Positions 7,467-14,324 of a stretch of 33,662 nt of DNA are shown piece by piece. The position numbers and the translations under genes are program-made. The DNA lies in the NCBI GenBank assembly GCA_001302825.1, contig LIZR01000008.1:1-33662 (forward strand). Direction: 5' to 3'. The notes below the pieces were generated by a model. That model saw only the letters and a list, made by a program, of their open reading frames with translations. It was not told where the DNA came from and did not search any database. This DNA is from Planctomycetes bacterium DG_23 (lineage in GTDB: Bacteria; Planctomycetota; DG-23). Each line of letters opens with the position of its first letter. Within the stretch, counting starts at the first letter, position 1.

Positions 7467-9044
7467 GTGCAGAAGGTTCTCATTCTGGACCACATCAATA
7501 AGGCCTGTGCAGAATCGTTGTGGGAAGCAGGTTTTGAGGTAAAGCAGGCGGACGAGACTTCCGAGCAAGGGGAACTGGAGGAGGTTGCGCCTGAATATTC
7601 TGCTATCCTCTTACGCGGTTCGAGCAAACTGCCGGCCGAGGTTATAGAGAAAGGGGCGCGCGGCCGTCTTAAACTCATCGTGCGCGCCGGTGCGGGAGTG
7701 GACAATATTGATGTGGCCGCTGCCACCCGTTTTGGCGTAATCGTGGAAAACACTCCGGGCACCAATACCCAGGCCGTGGTGGAACTCACCATAGGAGCGC
7801 TCATTGCCCTGGCCCGAAATCTCATCTCTGCTCAAGCCTCCCTGAAACAAGGCCGCTGGGAAAAAAGCCGTCTCACCGGCACAGAACTTAAAGGGAAGAC
7901 CCTGGGCGTTATTGGTCTGGGCAAGATTGGTCAGGGCGTGGCCCAGGTGGCGAAAAGCCTGGGTATGCGCATTCTGGGCCATGACCCATTGATGACCGAT
8001 GAGAAGTCCAGGGAACTGGGCATAGAACCGGTCTCTCTTGTGCAAATTTACCGCCAGAGCGATTTTCTCACCCTGCACGCCGGCCTCAACGAAAAAAGCC
8101 GGGGTATGCTAAATTCCGCGGCCTTTGGCCAGATGAAAGAAGGGGTTTGCATCGTTAACTGCGCCAGGGCGGAACTGGTGGACAAAGAAGCGCTCCTGGA
8201 GGCCTTAGACCAGGGACGGGTTAGATTCTATTTCACCGATGTATTTGACCAGGAACCACCTCCTGCGGATGACCCGCTTTTGGCTCACGCCAGTGTATTC
8301 GCTACCCCGCATCTGGCTGGCTCCACCAGAGAGGCCACGACCCTCGGCGCCCGGCAGGCTGCCCAGCAAGTTAAGGCCTTTTTTTATGAGTCGCGCGTCA
8401 TAAATGCGGTGAATTTCGCTTTCGGTGATGAGCGTCTTCGCCCCTGGGAGCATCTGGCGGAAAAATTGGGCCGCTTCGTTATCCAATATACCGGTGAGGG
8501 ACTCAGGGAAATTTCCGTGGGCTACTGCGGCCAAATTGCCGACTTGGACACTCACCGGACCACTTCTTCCTTTTTTTATGGTCTTCTTAAAGATTTCTCT
8601 CCTTTCGCCAGCGTGGTAAATGCCCTTGCCCTGGCCGAGGAAGAGGGAATAGAGGTGGTGGAATCCAAAAGCAAAGCGACGCGGGATTTTATCAAAATAA
8701 GCGTGCGCACCGACAAGGAGCAATATGGCCTTGCGGCTACCGTTTCCAAGGATACGCCGGTGCTTATCTCCATAAATGATTACATCTTTGACCTTCCCCT
8801 CACGGAAGAGCATTACATCGTTTCCCGCCATAGCGACATACCCGGCGTAGTGGGGATTATAGGGATGGTGCTGGGCAGACACCGCATAAACATCGGCAAG
8901 ATGATTCTGCAGGACTTGCCGGGAAGGCCGGCTATGGCTATGATTACTGTGGCCCAGGAGCCAACGCAGGAAATCCTGCGAGAGATGGTCGCCGGGGTGG
9001 AGAAAAAGGGCGGCCAGATGTCCCTGAGGAAGATTGTATTGTGA
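7467..9044 (+). CDS. serA: D-3-phosphoglycerate dehydrogenase
   Basis: This enzyme oxidises 3-phosphoglycerate to 3-phosphohydroxypyruvate with NAD+, the first step of serine synthesis. At 525 aa it is the long form. It has a catalytic/NAD-binding part with GVIGLGKIGQ near residue 150, then an intervening (ASB) domain, then a C-terminal ACT domain (about 455-525, SDIPGVVGIIGMVLG) that would bind serine for feedback control. Catalytic residues are present: Arg in NCARAELVD, Glu in DQEPP and His in PHLAGST. The usual NCARGG and PHLGAST are slightly altered. It starts with GTG 2 nt after the radical SAM stop and lacks a strong ribosome binding site, so it is probably coupled to that gene. No serC or serB is in the window. 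Confidence 0.95.
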   Translation: MQKVLILDHINKACAESLWEAGFEVKQADETSEQGELEEVAPEYSAILLRGSSKLPAEVIEKGARGRLKLIVRAGAGVDNIDVAAATRFGVIVENTPGTNTQAVVELTIGALIALARNLISAQASLKQGRWEKSRLTGTELKGKTLGVIGLGKIGQGVAQVAKSLGMRILGHDPLMTDEKSRELGIEPVSLVQIYRQSDFLTLHAGLNEKSRGMLNSAAFGQMKEGVCIVNCARAELVDKEALLEALDQGRVRFYFTDVFDQEPPPADDPLLAHASVFATPHLAGSTREATTLGARQAAQQVKAFFYESRVINAVNFAFGDERLRPWEHLAEKLGRFVIQYTGEGLREISVGYCGQIADLDTHRTTSSFFYGLLKDFSPFASVVNALALAEEEGIEVVESKSKATRDFIKISVRTDKEQYGLAATVSKDTPVLISINDYIFDLPLTEEHYIVSRHSDIPGVVGIIGMVLGRHRINIGKMILQDLPGRPAMAMITVAQEPTQEILREMVAGVEKKGGQMSLRKIVL

Positions 9045-9084
9045 TGGGGTGGCTTCTTGTCAATTCTTATGGAAGGAGAAAGTG

Positions 9085-9597
9085 ATGGAATTTTTGGAAT
9101 TGGTGAAAAAACGGCGAAGCATAAGAGATTACAGAAAGGATCCCGTGAGCGATGAGGATATTAAGGCCGTGCTGGAGGCGGCGAGGCTGGCCCCTTCCTG
9201 GGGCAATCGCCAGTGCTGGCGATTCGTCGTGGTAAAAGACGAGGTTACCCGGGAGAAATTAGCCGACAAGCGAGAATGGATTGCTGAGGCACCGGTAGTG
9301 ATTGTCGCCTGCGCCGACCCGGGAAAAAGCGGTCAGAAGGCGGACCAGGATTATTATCTCTTGGATGTGGGCATCGCTATGGAGCATATTATGCTGGCGG
9401 CCACGGAACGGGGCCTTGCTACCTGCTGGATAGGCTGGTTTGACGAAGATATGGCCCGCCAGGCCATCGGTGCTCCAGAGAGCATTCGGGTGGTGGCCTA
9501 CACGCCTCTGGGCCATCCTGCAGAGGAAAAGGACGAGGTAAGTGAGCGCCTGCCCCTGGAAGAACTCGTCTATTACGAAAAATACGGCCAGCGGTGA
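9085..9597 (+). CDS. Nitroreductase family FMN protein
   Basis: This NADH/FMN-dependent oxidoreductase (170 aa) starts MEFLELVKKRRSIRDYR, the family's hallmark N-terminus in which the RRSIR arginines contact FMN phosphate. LAPSWGNRQCWRF follows, and the C-terminal LGHPAEEK is also typical. It is of the short bacterial/archaeal type. Members reduce nitro groups, quinones or flavin-like substrates; the native substrate here is unknown. The ORF track begins at 9034, which overlaps serA. The ATG at 9085 is preferred because GGAAGGAG lies 6 nt upstream. It is the last closely spaced gene after serA, 40 nt downstream. Confidence 0.92.
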   Translation: MEFLELVKKRRSIRDYRKDPVSDEDIKAVLEAARLAPSWGNRQCWRFVVVKDEVTREKLADKREWIAEAPVVIVACADPGKSGQKADQDYYLLDVGIAMEHIMLAATERGLATCWIGWFDEDMARQAIGAPESIRVVAYTPLGHPAEEKDEVSERLPLEELVYYEKYGQR

Positions 9598-9620
9598 TAG
9601 TTGCCGCATTGTCATTTTTG

Positions 9621-9709
9621 AAAGCCCATTTCGTCCTCACTGGCCAAAGGCACGTAGGCACGAGTGAAGGCGCTACTCTTTTCCGCACAAGTTCTTTCCG
9701 GGCTTTTTT
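9621..9709 (+). other. Candidate structured leader upstream of the metallophosphoesterase
   Basis: AAAGCCC (9621-9627) can pair with GGGCTTT (9700-9706), followed directly by more Ts. Inside, CCTCACT (9635-9641) pairs with AGTGAaGG (9663-9670) with one bulged A. The nested helices end 7 nt before the AAAGGAG ribosome binding site of the gene at 9729. I do not recognise it as a known riboswitch class; it may equally be chance pairing. Confidence 0.3.
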
Positions 9710-9728
9710 CACCTGAAAGGAGAAGCAG

Positions 9729-11429
9729 ATGCTTAAGAAGTTCTTGACTGTGATTGTAGCCATAGCTTTCGTCACTCAATTGGCCTGCCGGGTTGGACCA
9801 ACAGCTCCTGCAGGTGGCGGCGAGGTTTTTATTCCTTTTAAGTCCAAGTGGAGGTATGAGGACTCAGGCCGTGATTTGGGAACAGCCTGGCGGGAGCCCC
9901 ATTATGATGATTCGGCCTGGAAGACCGGCCGCGGCGTCCTGGGTTACGGCGAGGATTACATCTCTACTGAACTCTCTTTCGGCCCAGACCCGGACAACAA
10001 GATTCCCACCTATTATTTCCGCAAGAATTTTTACGCCCGAAATCTTGAAGGCATAAGATACCTGAGGCTCAGCATCCGTTTTGATGATAGTTTCGCCTTA
10101 TATGTAAATGGTGAGCTCCTCACCGGGGCTTGTCTGGAAGAAGACACCCCGTTTTCTGAATACGCCGGAAGAAACGAAGGGAAAAACATCGCCAGATTTT
10201 ATAGACTCAGCCCCTCTTGTCTGCGGGAGGGCAAAAATGTGGCGGCAGCTGAGGTGCACCAGCGAGCCCCTCAAGATAAAGACTTGGTTTTTGATATGAT
10301 GCTGGAGACCATTCCGGCAGATGTGCTAAATATTATCAAGGGGCCTTATCTACAGAGAGCGACAGAAGATTCCGTGACTATTCTCTGGGAGACAGAGGCT
10401 CCTTCACGAGGCACAGTATTCTACCAGGGCGGGAGGGCGGCGTCTCAAAAGAATGCTGTCACCAAAGACGGCTTCATCCACGAGGCAACGCTGCACGGCC
10501 TTAGGCCCGATGCCACCTACGGCTACCGGGCGCTGAGCCAGTTCTCTTTGGGAAAAAGAACTATTAGCGCAAAGACTGCCGCAAGCACCTTTGCCACTGC
10601 GCCAGACGAGCCAGAGCCTTTTCGCTTTGTCGTCTATGGAGACAACCGCAGCAATCCCGAAAACCATGCACCGGTAGTAAATGCCATTTTAAGGGAAAAA
10701 CCCTTGCCGCGCTTTGTCCTACACACCGGGGATCTGGTGAGCCGGGGTAAAGACCTCTGGGTGTGGGAGGCGGAATTCTTTGAGCCTCTGGCGCCGCTAA
10801 TGGCCAAAATCCCTTTATGGCCTTGCTTGGGGAATCACGAAGGCAATTCTGCCTATTATTTTGACTTTTTCACGCTTCCTGCTGCGGCCGATGGCCCGCC
10901 TGACCATCAGGAGAGACCTGCACCGGAACGCTGGTATTCATTTGATTATGCCGGATGTCATTTTGTCGCCCTGGATACAGATGTAGAAGTTGACCCGGAA
11001 AGCCCCCAATACAAATGGCTGGCAGACGATTTGCAGAAAGCCCGGGCCCGATGGAAATTTGTCTTTTTGCATCATCCCGCCTTTTCCAGCGGGCCTCACG
11101 GAGCCAGGGGCGAAGAGAAGATGAAGGCCGTGGTTGATCACTTGGTACCTCTTTTTGAAGAACACGATGTAGCCGCAGTTTTTGCCGGGCACGACCATGA
11201 CTATGAGAGGAGTCTGAAGGACGGGGTCTATTACATTACCTCCGGCGGCGGAGGCGCCCCGCTTTATTCAAAAAGGCTCACCGAAGAGGGCCAAGAGCCC
11301 AATCCTTATAGCCAATTGTTTGCGAGCATCCATCATTTTGTGAGCGTGGATGTGGAAGAAAATAGACTCTTGATGCGCGCCGTCGATACCAAGGGAAATG
11401 TGTTTGATAAATTGGAGATAAGAAAATAG
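9729..11429 (+). CDS. Lipoprotein metallophosphoesterase, purple acid phosphatase-like
   Basis: This exported phosphoesterase (566 aa) has a signal peptide ending in the lipobox QLAC with Cys20 as lipidation site. The N-terminal region (about 35-200) looks like a beta-sandwich carbohydrate-binding-type domain (YEDSGRDLGTAWREP, IRFDDSFALYVNG). A fibronectin-III-like domain follows (about 205-295, GPYLQRATEDSVTILWET), as in purple acid phosphatases. The catalytic domain shows the metal ligands in order: YGDNRS, HTGDLV, GNHEG, LHHPAF and GHDHDYER. It would hydrolyse phosphate esters outside the cytoplasmic membrane. The start ATG has AAAGGAG upstream. A 131-nt gap with possible RNA structure separates it from the nitroreductase gene, so it may be transcribed separately. 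It converges on the UVR gene. Substrate unknown. Confidence 0.93.
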   Translation: MLKKFLTVIVAIAFVTQLACRVGPTAPAGGGEVFIPFKSKWRYEDSGRDLGTAWREPHYDDSAWKTGRGVLGYGEDYISTELSFGPDPDNKIPTYYFRKNFYARNLEGIRYLRLSIRFDDSFALYVNGELLTGACLEEDTPFSEYAGRNEGKNIARFYRLSPSCLREGKNVAAAEVHQRAPQDKDLVFDMMLETIPADVLNIIKGPYLQRATEDSVTILWETEAPSRGTVFYQGGRAASQKNAVTKDGFIHEATLHGLRPDATYGYRALSQFSLGKRTISAKTAASTFATAPDEPEPFRFVVYGDNRSNPENHAPVVNAILREKPLPRFVLHTGDLVSRGKDLWVWEAEFFEPLAPLMAKIPLWPCLGNHEGNSAYYFDFFTLPAAADGPPDHQERPAPERWYSFDYAGCHFVALDTDVEVDPESPQYKWLADDLQKARARWKFVFLHHPAFSSGPHGARGEEKMKAVVDHLVPLFEEHDVAAVFAGHDHDYERSLKDGVYYITSGGGGAPLYSKRLTEEGQEPNPYSQLFASIHHFVSVDVEENRLLMRAVDTKGNVFDKLEIRK

Positions 11430-11455
11430 TGGCCCCTTAAAGTGTTACTGGTGAA

Positions 11456-12247
11456 TTAAGAACTCAAATCTTTCTCTTCAAGGCGAGCGATTTGGTCGCG
11501 CAGATGGGCGGCGCGTTCGTAGTCTTCTTCTTCCACCGCCTTTTGCTGCTCCTCGCGCAGTTTTTCCAGGATTTCCTTATCGGTAAGCGGGATGTGATAT
11601 TTCTGGCGAAGTTGTTCACGCAAATTTTTTAAGACACCAATCTCCTGGCTTTTCTCAATGAGGTCCTCCCGGTCGTGCTCGTGGTAGAATTTGATAATCT
11701 CGCCTATCCCGGAGTCAATCTCCTCTATGGCTCTCAACAGTTGTTTCTGATTGATGCGGATGACCGCCTGAGCCCGGGTGCGGTCCATCAGGATGAAGGG
11801 TGTCCATTTTTCGTGAGATAAAACGATTTGTTTATCATCAACATATTCTTTCATAAGTGCAATGAGGTCGAGATTATGCTGGGCATCGTCGCGGGCCCCG
11901 GCGTAATCTCCCAGTTGGAAAAAAAGCACCCGCCGCTGATAATAATCCGTTATCTCCTGGCGCATATCATCCAGCACTTTGCCTTCCAGTCTGAAGCCTT
12001 CATCGCTTCCCTTATGGGCGGCTTTATAATCTCCTATCAGGTCTTCTACATACTCAAGCAGAGACTTCCTCCCATAAGGCCGTCTGCCATCGGGCCGGCC
12101 ATCAACCTCCATCTGCAGGAGCCCGAAGGGAGCGCGCACCTGTATCTTCTCCCGGCCGTCCATACCGATTATCTTGCGCACATTGTTGGTCTCGTCCACC
12201 GGGTCATAGTCCCATCCCCCGAGAATATAATTGAGGTCGCTGGTCAT
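11456..12247 (-). CDS. UVR-motif (UvrB/UvrC motif) protein of unknown function
   Basis: This soluble protein (263 aa) has a C-terminal UVR motif (LREEQQKAVEEEDYERAAHL), the helical hairpin that in UvrB and UvrC mediates their contact and also occurs in McsA and Clp proteins. The N-terminal half is different from all of those; it contains LQMEVDGRPDGRRPYG and a helical stretch rich in charged residues. I recall similar N-termini in UVR-motif proteins of planctomycete-like bacteria, but cannot check this. No UvrABC nuclease domains are present, so it is not a repair enzyme itself. The start ATG has AGGGGGTAG upstream and a consensus promoter lies 47 nt before it. Function unknown. Confidence 0.85.
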   Translation of the reverse strand: MTSDLNYILGGWDYDPVDETNNVRKIIGMDGREKIQVRAPFGLLQMEVDGRPDGRRPYGRKSLLEYVEDLIGDYKAAHKGSDEGFRLEGKVLDDMRQEITDYYQRRVLFFQLGDYAGARDDAQHNLDLIALMKEYVDDKQIVLSHEKWTPFILMDRTRAQAVIRINQKQLLRAIEEIDSGIGEIIKFYHEHDREDLIEKSQEIGVLKNLREQLRQKYHIPLTDKEILEKLREEQQKAVEEEDYERAAHLRDQIARLEEKDLSS

Positions 12248-12293
12248 CTTCTACCCCCTGCACCATAGTCTGGCTTGATTTGGGCTACATAAT

Positions 12294-12322
12294 ATTATAT
12301 ACGCTGGGGAGCAAAATTTCAA
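12294..12322 (-). promoter_or_regulatory. Sigma-70 promoter for the UVR-motif gene
   Basis: On the minus strand: TTGAAA (12317-12322), a 17-nt spacer, TATAAT (12294-12299). It lies 47 nt upstream of the start at 12247. The rest of the 400-nt gap up to 12649 holds only a short palindrome; I see no further gene in it. Confidence 0.85.
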
Positions 12323-12623
12323 GTCCTTTTAGATACAAAGGAAGTGGAAAAGGCAAATTTTGTGGCTGTTCCCAATCGAGCTTCACATTGAGGTTTTCGA
12401 AATTAGCCAGTATGGCGGGAATGATATTTTTTGATATTTCTTTGGGCATTTAGGCAAAATTCTGCTATCGCTCCCAGCAAAAAAGGTAGCGTAAATATGA
12501 GGTGGTATTACCTGATGAAGGCGATGATAACGGCTGCGAAACCTTTTTTATGAGGGCGAGGGCGCAAAAGCCTGGCCTGACGATAAAATAGCAGGCCCAG
12601 AAGAGTGAGGTTGCGCCACACCA

Positions 12624-12637
12624 TACGGGCGCCCGTA
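12624..12637. repeat. Perfect 14-bp palindrome downstream of a small ORF
   Basis: TACGGGCGCCCGTA is a perfect palindrome. It begins 12 nt after the stop codon of the 32-aa basic ORF on the minus strand. It may be part of a weak transcription stop (no T-run follows) or a binding site. Confidence 0.5.
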
Positions 12638-12649
12638 GGGCCGCGGGTC

Positions 12650-12748
12650 TTATTTGCGGCGGGATTTCGTAGCCTCTTTTTTTCTTTGTTTTAGTCTTTT
12701 GAGGCGGCGCTGCCGACGCCTTCTGATTTCTTTCTCTCGCTGGCGCAT
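12650..12748 (-). CDS. Very basic 32-aa protein, possibly ribosome-associated
   Basis: This ORF is too short for the supplied track. It encodes 32 residues starting MRQREKEIRRRRQRRL and ending KSRRK; about two thirds are Arg, Lys or Gln. Its ATG has GAGGT 5 nt upstream (TTTTGAGGTAATCT), so translation is plausible. It lies 78 nt downstream of the PtsN-like gene on the same strand. The composition recalls tiny ribosomal or COX24/AURKAIP1-type proteins and the arginine-rich tail of bS21, but there is no clear match. A chance ORF in an A/G-rich stretch cannot be excluded. Confidence 0.5.
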   Translation of the reverse strand: MRQREKEIRRRRQRRLKRLKQRKKEATKSRRK

Positions 12749-12826
12749 AGATTACCTCAAAACTCTATCAGTTGAGCCCACTGCCCAATATTCTTTTCTC
12801 GCGCGGAAATAAGAAGGCCGCAAGGG

Positions 12827-13309
12827 TTAAATCTCTCTCAAGGAATGCGTTTTTTCCTGGGTAGCGATAATCTGAAAGACCTCGCCGGGACTCTCGGCCT
12901 TTCTTAAGGCCTGGCAGAATCCATCGTCGCGCAAGAGCCTGGCTAACCGGGCCAGGGCCTGAATATGAAGCCCGGTAGTATCCTCACGAGATAAGAGAAG
13001 GAAGAAGAGGTCCGTGGGCTGGCCGTCTACGGCATCAAATTCTATGGGCTTCCTGGAGCGGGCCACAGCCAGCATAAGTTCAGGCACCAATTTGGACTTG
13101 GCGTGGGGAAGGGCTACTCCGGAACCTATGCCGGTGGTCATAACCTCTTCGCGCTGCTTTACGGCTTTGATGATGCCCGCGCGGCTGGCAGGAGGAACCT
13201 TTCCGGCCTTGACCATTATATCCACAAGGCTCTCAATGGCCTCACTCTTGGTGATGGGTGCGAGATTTAGCTCAATGGTTTGCTCGCCGATTAAATCTGT
13301 CAGATTCAT
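12827..13309 (-). CDS. PTS EIIA domain protein, PtsN/fructose type
   Basis: This is a stand-alone EIIA domain (160 aa) of the mannitol/fructose/PtsN family. The phosphorylatable histidine is H69 in GIGSGVALPHAK, the family signature. The helix after REDTTGLHIQALARLARLL is also typical. Such proteins receive phosphate from HPr; lone versions without EIIB and EIIC are usually regulatory, as in nitrogen PTS. No other PTS component is in the window. The start ATG has GGGGAGG 5 nt upstream. Clear promoter boxes are not visible in the gap toward 13655. Confidence 0.92.
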   Translation of the reverse strand: MNLTDLIGEQTIELNLAPITKSEAIESLVDIMVKAGKVPPASRAGIIKAVKQREEVMTTGIGSGVALPHAKSKLVPELMLAVARSRKPIEFDAVDGQPTDLFFLLLSREDTTGLHIQALARLARLLRDDGFCQALRKAESPGEVFQIIATQEKTHSLREI

Positions 13310-13411
13310 CTGTGCCTCCCCAAAGATATCCTGTTACTATGGTGCTGAGTGGTGCCTGAACTTCCTGCCCACACTATAGAATAAACCGCTATTTCAATAA
13401 GTAAGCATTAT

Positions 13412-13655
13412 CTTTTCAAGAGAAAAATCTTCTATTTTCGCCATTAGTGGAATAAAATTTTTGACCTCCATTCCTCAATTTTGAAATACGGCGTCTTGAA
13501 ATTTGGCCGGGGGGAGGTTCTCCCGGGGCTGATTATGAAAAGATTAATACCGACTTGACTCGCTGGTATGCCCGGTGTACCCTTTGTTTTGAATAATGGA
13601 GGCTCTTTTTACCAAACAAACGCTAAATCTCGCTTCAAAATGAAAAGGTTGAGAG
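13412..13655 (+). repeat. Duplicated upstream region, copy 1 (with GNAT gene 1)
   Basis: This non-coding stretch matches 15943-16184. The best-conserved part runs from GTCTTGAAATTT to ACTTGACTCGC (about 70 bp) with a few single-base changes. It includes an inverted repeat GGGAG-GTT-CTCCC (13512-13524) and the -35 box. Weaker similarity starts at CTTTTCAAGAG (13412). Together with the coding sequence that follows, this indicates duplication of a gene plus its control region. Confidence 0.85.
13555..13583 (+). promoter_or_regulatory. Putative promoter of GNAT gene 1
   Basis: TTGACT (13555-13560), 17-nt spacer, TACCCT (13578-13583). The -35 box is good and is conserved in the second copy, but the -10 box is poor. 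The conserved inverted repeat about 30 nt upstream could bind a regulator that compensates for it. Confidence 0.45.
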
Positions 13656-14303
13656 ATGTTTGGTATCGGTGAAATCATCGAATATGTGAAAACGCTGGGA
13701 CTATGGGATTTGGTTAAGGCAAATATGCGAAAGTATGTATTTCTGCGTATAAGGCGTATTGTTTTGTCCTGGTCAGTCGAAAACCGGATGCCGCAGCCGA
13801 AGGCCTATCGCAAATTTCTTGAGGCCGTTACTATACGTAAAGGGACTCTGGCTGATGCCCGAGACCTCCATCGGATGATGAAAGAGCACCACTTGTGGCG
13901 CAGTGTGGGTGAACTGCGCCAGTGGATTGAAAAGGGCTATTTTTTGTCAATAGCCGTTTGCCAGGATAAGATTATAGGCTATGCGTGCGTGGGCGCTGAG
14001 ATTCCTCGAAGGCATTCCATTTTTAAGAAAGCGATAAGTCTCAGGCCGGATGATGCTTATGGGGTGCACGCCTTCATAGTCCCCGCATACCGAGGCAAAA
14101 TGGTTTACCACGCGCTTGCACTTGACACTTTCAGACGCGCCCGAGCCGCCGGATACCGAAGGATAGTGGCCACAGTTGACTCTCAAAACCTCGCCGCCAG
14201 GAGTTCCAATAAAAGATTGGGTATGGAAGAAATCGCCGAAGTGGAAATCACAAAAGTTCTGTTTTTGACACGAATGAAAACTCGCTCTCTGAAGCAAAAC
14301 TGA
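13656..14303 (+). CDS. GNAT family N-acetyltransferase, paralog 1
   Basis: This protein (215 aa) has a GNAT domain from about residue 58 (VTIRKGTLADARDLHRMM) to 205. The acetyl-CoA binding region reads VPAYRGKMVYHAL near 145-158, a version of the R/Q-x-x-G-x-A motif. An N-terminal tail of about 55 residues, GIGEIIEYVKTLGLWDLVK onward, is shared with the paralog at 16185 and not part of a standard GNAT fold; it may be an amphipathic or protein-binding segment. The start ATG has AGGTTGAGAG upstream. It converges on the Tes-like radical SAM gene with 21 nt between stops. The acetyl acceptor is unknown. Confidence 0.88.
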   Translation: MFGIGEIIEYVKTLGLWDLVKANMRKYVFLRIRRIVLSWSVENRMPQPKAYRKFLEAVTIRKGTLADARDLHRMMKEHHLWRSVGELRQWIEKGYFLSIAVCQDKIIGYACVGAEIPRRHSIFKKAISLRPDDAYGVHAFIVPAYRGKMVYHALALDTFRRARAAGYRRIVATVDSQNLAARSSNKRLGMEEIAEVEITKVLFLTRMKTRSLKQN

Positions 14304-14324
14304 GGCAGTCAGTTTTTATCTGGC

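Noticed and set aside
12510-12626. 38-aa minus-strand ORF downstream of the small basic ORF
   Set aside because: No ribosome binding site precedes its ATG, which is inside the palindrome region, and its composition is not protein-like enough to support it.
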